The notes under the pieces were generated by a model. That model worked only from the letters and a program-made list of their open reading frames with translations, did not search any database and had not been told where the DNA came from. DNA of 64,000 bases from Hallerella succinigenes. Its GTDB lineage: Bacteria; Fibrobacterota; Fibrobacteria; Fibrobacterales; Fibrobacteraceae. The translations under genes and the position numbers were made by a program. The stretch lies in the NCBI RefSeq assembly GCF_002797675.1, contig NZ_PGEX01000001.1, positions 2,356,001 to 2,420,000 on the forward strand. The letters run 5' to 3'. Shown here in pieces: positions 8,881-16,778 of this stretch (position 1 is its first letter; each line of letters opens with the position of its first letter).

Positions 8881-9813
8881 ATGCGTTGTTTAGTGACCGG
8901 CGGTGCTGGATTTTTAGGTTCGCATCTTTGTGAACGTTTGTTGGATGATGGTCATGAAGTGATCTGTCTCGACAATTACTTTACAGGCAGAATGAGCAAT
9001 GTGGACCACTTGCGTGACAATCGCCGATTTGAACTTATTCGTCACGATGTGACCGAACCGATTCTGTTGGAAGTTGACCGCATTTTTAATTTGGCTTGCC
9101 CGGCAAGCCCGATCCATTACCAGTATAATCCGGTCAAGACGATTAAAACAAGCGTGATGGGCGCCATCAACATGCTCGGTATGGCAAAGCGCGTCCACGC
9201 TCGAATTCTCCAGGCTTCGACAAGTGAAGTCTACGGCGACCCGGATGTGCATCCGCAGACCGAAGATTACTGGGGAAATGTGAACCCCATCGGTATCCGC
9301 AGCTGCTATGATGAAGGCAAGCGCGTCGCAGAAACGCTCTTCATGGATTATCATCGTCAGAACCGTGTGGACATTCGCATCGTGCGAATCTTCAACACGT
9401 ACGGTCCGCGCATGCTCGCCAATGACGGTCGCGTCGTCAGCAACTTTATCGTGCAGGCTTTGAAGGGTGAAGACATTACCATTTACGGTTCGGGCGAACA
9501 GACCCGCAGCTTCTGTTACGTTTCGGATCTGATCGAAGCGATCGTTCGAATGATGGATCAGAACGATGCGATTGGACCTGTGAATATTGGAAACCCGCAT
9601 GAATTTACGATGCTCGAACTTGCCCAGAAGGTGATTGACCTGACGGGAAGCAAAAGCAAGATTGTTTACCTGAGCCTTCCAGGAGATGATCCGAAGAAGC
9701 GTAAACCGGATATTTCTCGTGCAAAGAAAGTGCTTTCGAATTGGGAACCGGTCGTGCAGCTGGAGGAAGGCTTAAGAAAGACGATTTCCTATTTCGAATG
9801 GACTTTGAAATAG
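8881..9813 (+). CDS. UDP-glucuronate decarboxylase (UDP-xylose synthase-like)
   Basis: A 310-aa extended short-chain dehydrogenase. It shows the NAD motif [15 protein letters not shown] and the YxxxK active site in [10 protein letters not shown]. The block [20 protein letters not shown] separates UDP-xylose synthases from dTDP-glucose dehydratases and epimerases. It probably converts UDP-glucuronate to UDP-xylose for surface glycans, fitting the sugar transferases upstream. The ATG at 8881 follows TGGAG at good spacing. An AT-rich stretch with TTTATTTATATATATT upstream suggests its own promoter. Confidence 0.9.
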   Translation: MRCLVTGGAGFLGSHLCERLLDDGHEVICLDNYFTGRMSNVDHLRDNRRFELIRHDVTEPILLEVDRIFNLACPASPIHYQYNPVKTIKTSVMGAINMLGMAKRVHARILQASTSEVYGDPDVHPQTEDYWGNVNPIGIRSCYDEGKRVAETLFMDYHRQNRVDIRIVRIFNTYGPRMLANDGRVVSNFIVQALKGEDITIYGSGEQTRSFCYVSDLIEAIVRMMDQNDAIGPVNIGNPHEFTMLELAQKVIDLTGSKSKIVYLSLPGDDPKKRKPDISRAKKVLSNWEPVVQLEEGLRKTISYFEWTLK

Positions 9814-9865
9814 TTTTTGTTGTATATTGTTGATTAGAAATTTCTTTTAACCGTTCGAGGGTATT

Positions 9866-10852
9866 ATGAGTATGATTGCCGCTATTGCGCTGTTCATTGC
9901 CGCAATTGTCGCTTTGGTCCTGTTGGCTTTCGTTGCCAATTTCTTTAGTCTTTGGCTCCAGGCTTTGTTCTCTAGGGCAAGCGTGAGCATGTTCCAGTTG
10001 ATAGGAATGCGCTTACGCAAGGTTCCGCCAAAGGTAATTGTGGAATCTCGCATTTTAAGCTGCAAGGCAGGCATGCCGGTCGATACGAACCTCCTCGAAG
10101 CTCATTATATGTCGGGTGGTGACGTAATCCGCGTGGTTCAGGCTTTGATCGCGGCGAACAAGGCGAACATCAAGCTCGACTTTAAGCAGGCTGCGGCGAT
10201 TGACCTTGCCGGTCGTAACGTTCTGGAAGCGGTTCAGATGTCGGTGAACCCGAAGGTGATTGAAACGCCGCGTGTGAGCGCTGTGGCTTTGGACGGTATT
10301 CAGCTGCATGCGGTGACCCGTATTACAGTGCGCGCAAGCATTCAGAAGCTCGTCGGCGGTGCTGGCGAAGAAACGGTTGTGGCTCGTGTAGGTGAAGGCA
10401 TAGTGTCTTCGATCGGCGGTGCCGCAAGTCATAAGGATGTGCTTGAAAATCCGAACATGATTTCTCGTAAGGTTTTGGAATCGGGTCTGGATGCAGGAAC
10501 CGCTTTTGAAATTCTATCGATCGATATTGCAGATGTGGATGTCGGTCAGAACATCGGTGCACGCCTTGAAACGGACCGTGCTGAAGCCGATAAGAAGATT
10601 GCCCAGGCGAAGGCAGAAGAACGTCGTGCCATGGCTTACGCTGCCGAACAGGAAATGAAGGCGAAGGTCATGGAAATGCGTGCGAAGCTCGTCGAAAGCG
10701 AAGCCCAGGTTCCGATGGCCATGTCGGACGCTCTTCGCAATGGACGCCTTGGCGTGATGGACTATTACAACATGAAGAACATCCAGGCCGATACGCAAAT
10801 GCGTTCCCAGCTCGGCGGTGTTGATGCCCAGCCGAATCAGCCGAATGCCTAA
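9866..10852 (+). CDS. floA: Flotillin-like protein FloA
   Basis: A 328-aa membrane scaffold protein of the FloA (YqfA) family, which organises membrane microdomains. One N-terminal hydrophobic segment (about residues 3-30) is followed by the SPFH-type domain with [20 protein letters not shown] and the conserved [15 protein letters not shown]. An Ala/Glu-rich coiled-coil region comes next ([19 protein letters not shown]). The tail is short. The length matches the family. The ATG at 9866 follows CGAGGGTA. NfeD proteins often accompany flotillins; here an NfeD gene exists but lies 33 kb away. The next gene follows after 21 bases. Confidence 0.93.
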   Translation: MSMIAAIALFIAAIVALVLLAFVANFFSLWLQALFSRASVSMFQLIGMRLRKVPPKVIVESRILSCKAGMPVDTNLLEAHYMSGGDVIRVVQALIAANKANIKLDFKQAAAIDLAGRNVLEAVQMSVNPKVIETPRVSAVALDGIQLHAVTRITVRASIQKLVGGAGEETVVARVGEGIVSSIGGAASHKDVLENPNMISRKVLESGLDAGTAFEILSIDIADVDVGQNIGARLETDRAEADKKIAQAKAEERRAMAYAAEQEMKAKVMEMRAKLVESEAQVPMAMSDALRNGRLGVMDYYNMKNIQADTQMRSQLGGVDAQPNQPNA

Positions 10853-10873
10853 TTCAAACTCTTTGGAATTCTC

Positions 10874-11566
10874 ATGGAAAATCTGGTTGGAATTTTGATT
10901 ACCTTTGCGATTATCGCTTATTCTGCGCATCGCAAGGCGAAACAGCAACGGCAGAATCAGCTGCCGACTGAATCGTCGCGCAAAGCGTCTTGGGAATCAG
11001 AAGATACAGGTGAAGAATGGGAAGAAGATTCCGAAGAGAATTTGGAAGAACCAGAAGAATTTTCTCCGCAAACGCCGGATCCCTTGCAGGATCTGATTCG
11101 CAAGTTCAAAGAAGAACAGGCGAAGGCGATGCGTGGGGAAGTTTCTTCGGCTCCGGTTCCTCAAAAGAAAATCATCGAAGCGGAACAGAAAACGCTTTCG
11201 AACGAGATTCCTTCCGGACATCGGGAATTTGAACACAGGGCGAAGCACTTTGAGTCGACTCCGACTCCGAAGGCGCCTGCACATTCCTATGCTCCGAAAA
11301 AGGATTTTACCCAGGTTCCTGCTCACGAATTTGTAGAGGCAGAACCTGTCTTTACCGCAAAACCGAAATTTGTGGTTTCGCAGGATCCGAGTGCAGACGT
11401 TTCTTTCCACGAGATTTCTTTGGAACAGAAGGCTTCAAAGCGTGCACCGAACCTTAATCTGAATATAAAAGAAGCCCGCAAGGGATTCTTGTGGGCGAAG
11501 GTTTTGGACGATCCGCGTTTTAAGCGCCGTTCACCGTATCCGTTTACTCTGGATCGTTGGGCATAA
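10874..11566 (+). CDS. Membrane-anchored acidic protein, function unknown
   Basis: A 230-aa protein with one N-terminal membrane segment (residues 3-16, NLVGILITFAIIAY) and a long, charged and probably disordered cytoplasmic region. That region has an acidic patch around residues 45-65 (EEWEEDSEENLEEPEE). A conserved-looking C-terminal block reads EARKGFLWAKVLDDPRFKRR. Bacteroidetes have short anchored proteins ending in a similar arginine/isoleucine-rich motif, but I do not know a function. It is probably co-transcribed with floA. Its last 23 bases overlap a convergent PspC gene. Confidence 0.7.
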   Translation: MENLVGILITFAIIAYSAHRKAKQQRQNQLPTESSRKASWESEDTGEEWEEDSEENLEEPEEFSPQTPDPLQDLIRKFKEEQAKAMRGEVSSAPVPQKKIIEAEQKTLSNEIPSGHREFEHRAKHFESTPTPKAPAHSYAPKKDFTQVPAHEFVEAEPVFTAKPKFVVSQDPSADVSFHEISLEQKASKRAPNLNLNIKEARKGFLWAKVLDDPRFKRRSPYPFTLDRWA

Positions 11567-11732
11567 CCGCCCAGCAAATCAAGTAAGCGAGCAATGCCGT
11601 TCCAAACGAAATGAGCGTTGCTAAAATCCAACCGATTCGAACAATCGTCGCGTCTATGCCGAAGTATTCTGCAATACCGCCGCATACGCCGACGATTTTT
11701 TTATTGCTTTCGGAAAGAGTCAGTTTCTTCAT
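11544..11732 (-). CDS. Small PspC-domain membrane protein
   Basis: A 62-aa protein that is almost only a PspC domain: KLTLSESNKKIVGVCGGIAE, then YFGIDATIVRIGW, then a membrane segment ILATLISFGTALLAYLICW. PspC domains occur in phage-shock and envelope-stress proteins. A stand-alone copy is common in Bacteroidetes-like genomes, and its partner is unknown. The ATG at 11732 follows GGGAG at suitable spacing. An ATG six codons upstream precedes that site and is less likely. Confidence 0.85.
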   Translation of the reverse strand: MKKLTLSESNKKIVGVCGGIAEYFGIDATIVRIGWILATLISFGTALLAYLICWAVMPNDPE

Positions 11733-11846
11733 CGTGAAATCTCCCAGCATTCGGGTTAATAAATCTTTTCAAAAATAATGTAGAAATTTAGCGCCGAAAA
11801 GCGTCTAGTATATGGAGCTTCTCTCATTCAACCATAGGAGTCAAAA

Positions 11847-13058
11847 ATGAGAGTTACCCATTTAAAGCGAATTTTCCCCATTGTTACGTTGTCGATGCTT
11901 TCGGCTTTTGAATTTTGGGGCTGCACCCAGGGCGAAAACCCGGAGGTCTCTTCGGGGGAACTTTCCTCGGTGCATTTGGATGTTGCTGCAAAAAGCGTTC
12001 CGCTCTCGGATAGTATCGTGGTAGACTTTGTTGGCCCGGATACGATTCACACGGTTCTTTCGGAGGGAGAAAAAACTTTGGATCAGAGGCTTGATCCGGG
12101 TGACTGGAATTTTTATGCCAAGCATTATGCAAATGGAATGCTCGTGCAACAGGGCGAAGTTTCGGCGAACCTCGTGGCGGGGGAAAATGTTTCCCTTTCG
12201 ATTGCGATGCATGCGGTTGCGGGATTCTTTTACGTGCGCATCCCGCTCGGTCTTGAAAATTCGATGGGGATTTCTTCGGGAACGTTGCAGGTTCGTGGTG
12301 AAGATTTTTCCAAGGATTACGCTTTTTTGGTAGGGGAAATCGAAGCGACTGCGGCGACGGAGATGCTTGTTCTTGGACAGGAATATGATGCGAAGATTCT
12401 TCTTTTTTCGGCGGAAGGGGATACTTTGTTTGAAATCGATTCCCAGGTGACGATCGACGGAGAAAACTTTGTGCTCGACTGGCAGTTGAACTCGTTGCAC
12501 GCGAACGTTTCTCTTTCGATTTCAAACGATTCTATTCGTACGTTAACAGCGGTTGCGCATTTGCCATCCAAGCTTCGGGCTCCGCAAAAGGGAGACTTGC
12601 TGGTTACGGAATTCATGACGGAAGGCAAGGAAGAATTCGTGGAGTATTACAATGCAAGTCTTGATACGTTGAATCTGGAAGGCTGTTCCCTTTGGGCAAC
12701 GAGCACCTCCTCGCTCAAGCAGATGACCGATTCCGCTTTTACGGCAAAGATCGCTCCGAACGCTTATCTGGTCTTTGGAAAGGATTCTCTGGAAGGCCGT
12801 GATGTAACGGTTCCGCTTGCGATGCCCGGAACTAAAGGTTCGATTGTTTTCCGCTGCGCTTCGGGAACGGTGGATTCTCTCTTTTATGCGAGCGCTAAAA
12901 ATGTGGCAAGCGATTCGCTCCTGATTTCGGAGTTCCCGATTGATTCCAAGATGAGTGTGCAGTTGCCGCTTTTCAATTACAAGACGCGCGCCGAGGGAAG
13001 TTCTTGGTGCAATGGGGAATTCTCATTGCATGCGGCGGCAAATTGTGAAGGAATTTAG
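11847..13058 (+). CDS. Probable lipoprotein with lamin-tail-like domain
   Basis: A 403-aa exported protein. The N-terminus is basic then hydrophobic and ends in EFWGC, a weak lipobox; lipidation is likely but not certain. The middle (about residues 40-240) is beta-rich with repeated strand-like segments and no recognised enzyme motif. Around residues 248-300 the sequence GDLLVTEFMTEGKEEFVEYY resembles a lamin-tail domain, often found in secreted or surface proteins. The function is unknown. A ribosome-binding site AGGAG lies just before the ATG. It converges on a Cys-rich lipoprotein 13 bases downstream. Confidence 0.7.
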   Translation: MRVTHLKRIFPIVTLSMLSAFEFWGCTQGENPEVSSGELSSVHLDVAAKSVPLSDSIVVDFVGPDTIHTVLSEGEKTLDQRLDPGDWNFYAKHYANGMLVQQGEVSANLVAGENVSLSIAMHAVAGFFYVRIPLGLENSMGISSGTLQVRGEDFSKDYAFLVGEIEATAATEMLVLGQEYDAKILLFSAEGDTLFEIDSQVTIDGENFVLDWQLNSLHANVSLSISNDSIRTLTAVAHLPSKLRAPQKGDLLVTEFMTEGKEEFVEYYNASLDTLNLEGCSLWATSTSSLKQMTDSAFTAKIAPNAYLVFGKDSLEGRDVTVPLAMPGTKGSIVFRCASGTVDSLFYASAKNVASDSLLISEFPIDSKMSVQLPLFNYKTRAEGSSWCNGEFSLHAAANCEGI

Positions 13059-13071
13059 GACGGTTTGACGT

Positions 13072-13542
13072 TTACCGTTTGCGCCTTGGCGGTGGAGGTT
13101 CTGGGTAGTCATCCGGGCGACCGCGGTGACGCCTTCTGTAGTAAACTGGGGGCGGTGGAGCCGTGTAAACGTGAATGCTCCATTCTGCTCGCGGGTAAGG
13201 TCCACAGGCTGTGTTCCCTGCACTGCAAAGGTTGCACAGGGCTTGTGGACTGCAAACGGAAAGGCGTGGATCTCCGTAGAGGTCTGCGAAATCGCTGAAG
13301 CGGCTTTCATAGCAGGCGTGGCAAGCACGCTCCCATGTTCCGAACGAGCATAGATCGTATGCGGAAATATTGCAGGTGCATTCGCTGCCGTAACAGGTCG
13401 AGCAACGGTAAATCCCGTTGAAGTCGTAATAGCACCATCTTTCCGAATAGACGGTTTCGGCGGAGTCATCGCGAATCGTGACGCAGGACGACAAAAAAAG
13501 CGCCCACAAAAGGATTAGACTTTTGATGAGCGCTTTTTTCAT
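13072..13542 (-). CDS. Small cysteine-rich lipoprotein, function unknown
   Basis: A 156-aa protein with a clear lipoprotein signal (MKKALIKSLILLWALFLSSC). The region after it has thirteen cysteines counting the lipidated one, several as CxxC-type pairs (CSTC, CHAC, CNLC). The tail is rich in Pro and Arg (APPPPVYYRRRHRGRP and a second run ending PPPPRRKR). I do not recognise a family. The Cys pattern could hold disulfides in the periplasm or bind metal. I chose this frame over a slightly shifted 148-aa frame on the same strand because only this one has a signal sequence. It lies 34 bases after gpsA on the same strand. Confidence 0.65.
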   Translation of the reverse strand: MKKALIKSLILLWALFLSSCVTIRDDSAETVYSERWCYYDFNGIYRCSTCYGSECTCNISAYDLCSFGTWERACHACYESRFSDFADLYGDPRLSVCSPQALCNLCSAGNTACGPYPRAEWSIHVYTAPPPPVYYRRRHRGRPDDYPEPPPPRRKR

Positions 13543-13576
13543 GCGAACTTGACTTGTGAATGTTTTACAATGGGAA

Positions 13577-14587
13577 TTAATACTCCGCTTCCGGCTTCAG
13601 ATCGCGGTTCATCAATTCCTGGATGACTTCAGCCGGCTTCTTGTCGTTGAAGAGTACTTCATAGACCGCATTGACGATCGGAAGTTCCACGTGAACAGAA
13701 TCCGCGAGAGCCTTGGCGCTCTTGCAGGTCGGAACGCCTTCGGCGATCATCTTCATGTGGCTCATCACCTGGGAAAGGGTTTCTCCCTTGCCGATGCATT
13801 CGCCCACATAGCGGTTCCGGCTGTGCTGAGAAAGGCAGGTGACGATCAAGTCGCCCATGCCAGCGAGGCCCGCAAAGGTGCTCGGGTTTGCGCCGAGAGC
13901 GCGACCGAGGCGGCAGATTTCTGCCTGACCGCGGGTAATGAGAGCGGCACGGGTGTTGTCGCCAGCACCGATGCCGTACAGAATGCCACTTGCAATCGCG
14001 ATGACGTTCTTCACAGAGCCACAGAGTTCCGTACCGATCTGGTCGGTAGAGGTGTAAATGCGGATGTAGTCGTTGCTGAAAATTTTCTGCACCTGCTTTG
14101 CCGATTCTTCGTTCGGGCACGCGGCGATAATCGCCGTGTAAACGCGGCGGGAAACTTCTTCTGCGTGGGTCGGACCGCTCAGAGTCACCACGTGATCGCT
14201 GTCAAGCCAAGGAACGTTTTCGAGGATGACTTCGCTCATGCGCTGGTCGGTACCTTCGAGAATGCCCTTCGTGGCACAGACGACGGTCGGAATTTTGCCC
14301 TGTGGATTCCACTTGGCAAAGGTCTTGCAGACGTTGCCCATCACCTGGGACGGGACGACGATTAAAACGAGTTCAGCCCCTTCGAGAGCTTTGTTCATGT
14401 CGGTCGTGTAAGTAAACGAATCCGGAAAAATAACGCCAGGAAGCTTGTCCTTGTACTGGTGTTCCGTAGAAAGCAGATTCACTTCTGCCTGTGAGAAAGT
14501 CCAGAAAGAAACCTTGTGTCCATTGTCATTCAAAACTTGGCCGAGGGTAAGTCCCCATCCGCCGGTGCCGAGTACTGTAACGTTCAT
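13577..14587 (-). CDS. gpsA: Glycerol-3-phosphate dehydrogenase [NAD(P)+]
   Basis: A 336-aa cytoplasmic enzyme reducing dihydroxyacetone phosphate to sn-glycerol 3-phosphate for phospholipid synthesis. The N-terminal dinucleotide fold starts VTVLGTGGWGLTLGQVL. The substrate/catalytic region has LSGPTHAEEV and the catalytic Lys in CGSVKNVIAIASGI. Further family blocks are GLAGMGDLIVTC and SRNRYVGE. It is encoded directly behind plsY, which uses its product, so the two steps are linked in one operon. Confidence 0.96.
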   Translation of the reverse strand: MNVTVLGTGGWGLTLGQVLNDNGHKVSFWTFSQAEVNLLSTEHQYKDKLPGVIFPDSFTYTTDMNKALEGAELVLIVVPSQVMGNVCKTFAKWNPQGKIPTVVCATKGILEGTDQRMSEVILENVPWLDSDHVVTLSGPTHAEEVSRRVYTAIIAACPNEESAKQVQKIFSNDYIRIYTSTDQIGTELCGSVKNVIAIASGILYGIGAGDNTRAALITRGQAEICRLGRALGANPSTFAGLAGMGDLIVTCLSQHSRNRYVGECIGKGETLSQVMSHMKMIAEGVPTCKSAKALADSVHVELPIVNAVYEVLFNDKKPAEVIQELMNRDLKPEAEY

Positions 14588-14637
14588 AGTTCTAGTTAGC
14601 CTTTATATTGATACAATTTTGTTTCCTAATAAGGAAA

Positions 14638-15300
14638 TTACACTTTTTTCTTCTTTTTGCCAAAGCCGTTTTCAGTTCCGTTCATCAAACGCTTGATATT
14701 TGCCTTGTGTTTGTAAATGACGAACACGGCGACGATCCAAGCGATGGAGAGGATGCCTTCGTTAATGTGGTCATGCGGATAGATATTCGGGGCGACATAA
14801 CCGAAGGTGGCAAGGCCTGTCAACGTGATGCAGGCGAAGATGCTGCCCACGGAGACATACTTTGTTATGAAGGTCAAGAGGCACCAGACGGCAAATGCGC
14901 CAAGAGCGGTGACCGGAGCGAGGGCAAGGAAAACACCGAAAGCGGTCAAAACGCCTTTACCGCCGCGGAAGCCCGCAAAGCAAGTAAAGCTGTGGCCGAG
15001 AATCGCGAGCAAACCGCAGACAAGCGGAAGCCAGAAGTAATCCGGACCGCCCGAAGCCTTGGAAGCTTCGTTCATCCATAAAGCGATCGTCGGAGCGAAG
15101 AAACCCTTCAAAAGATCCACGAGAACAACAGGCAGAGCCGGCTTAACGCCGAGGACGCGGATTGTGTTCGTGAGACCGGAATTCTTCGAACCGTAATTGC
15201 GGATGTCGTAGTCTTTACCGTTGACGATCTTTGCGACCCATACGGCGGTTGGAATTGACCCGAGGAGATATGCTATCGGAAGCGAGAGTAAACTGTTCAA
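14638..15300 (-). CDS. plsY: Acyl-phosphate:glycerol-3-phosphate acyltransferase PlsY
   Basis: A 220-aa inner-membrane protein with about five membrane segments, the first enzyme of phospholipid assembly from acyl-phosphate. Family signatures are AYLLGSIPTA at the N-terminus, NYGSKNSGLTNTIRVLG, and GHSFTCFAGFRGGKGVLTA. A C-terminal lysine-rich tail is unremarkable. The first membrane segment is needed, so the start cannot be moved far downstream. This forces an 86-base overlap with the end of der, which lies upstream on the same strand. Confidence 0.94.
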   Translation of the reverse strand: MNSLLSLPIAYLLGSIPTAVWVAKIVNGKDYDIRNYGSKNSGLTNTIRVLGVKPALPVVLVDLLKGFFAPTIALWMNEASKASGGPDYFWLPLVCGLLAILGHSFTCFAGFRGGKGVLTAFGVFLALAPVTALGAFAVWCLLTFITKYVSVGSIFACITLTGLATFGYVAPNIYPHDHINEGILSIAWIVAVFVIYKHKANIKRLMNGTENGFGKKKKKV

Positions 15301-16645
15301 GGTCTTCGTCCTTTCTAAGAATGAGTTTGGTATCGAAGTTTAAACGGAGCGGTGCGCCATTTAAATGGAACGCTTCGAAGAAGGTCTTCAGAAGATAACG
15401 CTTGTAAGATTCGTCGACGGCGTCCGGGGTCTTGGTTTCGATGTCGATGACCGGAGGTTCGACCATGATTTGGCAGGCTCGGGTGAGCTTGACCAAGCGT
15501 CCCTGGTGAGCCGGATGCGGATTCTTTTGGCAGGCTTCTGCGAAGACTTCTGCAATGCGTTCACGGCCGATGACTCGGCGACAGTTCGCATAGACGGTCT
15601 TGATTTCCTGCAGAATGCGGTGCACGCGCAAACCTTCCTTGGCGCTGATCGAGAGGATTGGGGTGAATTCGAACAACGGTTCACGTTCACGCATCGCCTT
15701 CACCATGTGGTCAAAGGATTTTTCTGTCTTGTCCGGGAGAATGTCCCATTTGTTCAAGAGAATGATCAGTCCTTTGCCCGCTTGACGGATGCTCTGGATG
15801 ATGCGGAAGTCCTGTTCCGATATGCCGAGAGTTGCGTCGATCATGAGAATGGAAAGATCCGAGCGGCGGATGCTTTCTTCGGTACGCATGTTGCTGAAGA
15901 TTTCGACTTCGTCTTCGACTTTCGCCTTTTTGCGAAGGCCTGCGGTATCGGTCACGACGAACTTTTCACCATCGACGGTGAAGGTGCAGTCGATCGAGTC
16001 GCGGGTCGTGCCCGGAATGTCGGAAACCACGACGCGTTCTTCGCCCATAAGACGGTTGAGGAGCGTAGACTTGCCTGCATTCGGACGTCCGAGGATCGCA
16101 AAGCGGATAGGACGCTTTTCTTCCTTGTCGGACTGACCCTTTTTGGGGAGAAGCGAAATGACTTCATCCAAGAGCGAAAGACAGGCGTAGCCGGTGAGCG
16201 CACTGATGGTGCGGGGTTGGCCCATGCCGAGCGAGAAAAATTCCCAGCTTTCGGCGCGGTCTTCCGGGACTTCGCTCTTGTTTGCTATCAAAAGGCATTG
16301 TTTGTCGAGCTTGCGGATCATTCTTGCGAACTGGTCGTCGAGCTTGGTGATGCCGACACGAGCGTCAACCATGAACAGCACGAGGTCTGCTTCTTGGATT
16401 GCTGTGAAAATCTGGTCGCGCACATTGGCGGCGAGGACGTCAATCGTGTCATCCGGAAGGAATCCGCCAGTGTCGACGACGGTGAATTCACGGCCCTTGT
16501 AAGTTGCCGTTTGATAATGACGGTCGCGGGTCACGCCTTCACGGTCAGAAACGACAGCAGCTCTGCGTCCGAGGATGCGATTGAAAAGAGAGGACTTGCC
16601 CACGTTCGGGCGTCCTACGATACATACGATAGGTAATTTAGCCAC
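15215..16645 (-). CDS. der: Ribosome biogenesis GTPase Der (EngA)
   Basis: A 476-aa protein with two tandem GTPase domains followed by a KH-like domain, needed for 50S assembly. Domain 1 has IVGRPNVGKSSLFN and a DTGG switch. Domain 2 has ILGRPNAGKSTLLN, DTAGLR and the NKWD specificity motif. The C-terminus extends past the usual end by a basic tail of about 35 residues (ending NRRMGRKDRQR), which overlaps plsY. I prefer the GTG at 16645, which begins at the conserved VAKLPIVCIVGRPN. Another GTG at 16693 gives a 16-residue AT-rich extension. Neither has a good ribosome-binding site. Confidence 0.94.
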   Translation of the reverse strand: MAKLPIVCIVGRPNVGKSSLFNRILGRRAAVVSDREGVTRDRHYQTATYKGREFTVVDTGGFLPDDTIDVLAANVRDQIFTAIQEADLVLFMVDARVGITKLDDQFARMIRKLDKQCLLIANKSEVPEDRAESWEFFSLGMGQPRTISALTGYACLSLLDEVISLLPKKGQSDKEEKRPIRFAILGRPNAGKSTLLNRLMGEERVVVSDIPGTTRDSIDCTFTVDGEKFVVTDTAGLRKKAKVEDEVEIFSNMRTEESIRRSDLSILMIDATLGISEQDFRIIQSIRQAGKGLIILLNKWDILPDKTEKSFDHMVKAMREREPLFEFTPILSISAKEGLRVHRILQEIKTVYANCRRVIGRERIAEVFAEACQKNPHPAHQGRLVKLTRACQIMVEPPVIDIETKTPDAVDESYKRYLLKTFFEAFHLNGAPLRLNFDTKLILRKDEDLEQFTLASDSISPRVNSNRRMGRKDRQR

Positions 16646-16778
16646 GGTATAAATATAGTTATATGATTTGTAAAAAAATCGTTGATTAAACACCGTTTAC
16701 ACGAATAGTGGCCAGAAGTGAGAATGAATTGATTATTTTGAGCTTAGTTTACAGAGACAAGGCTGTAGGAGGCTTAAA

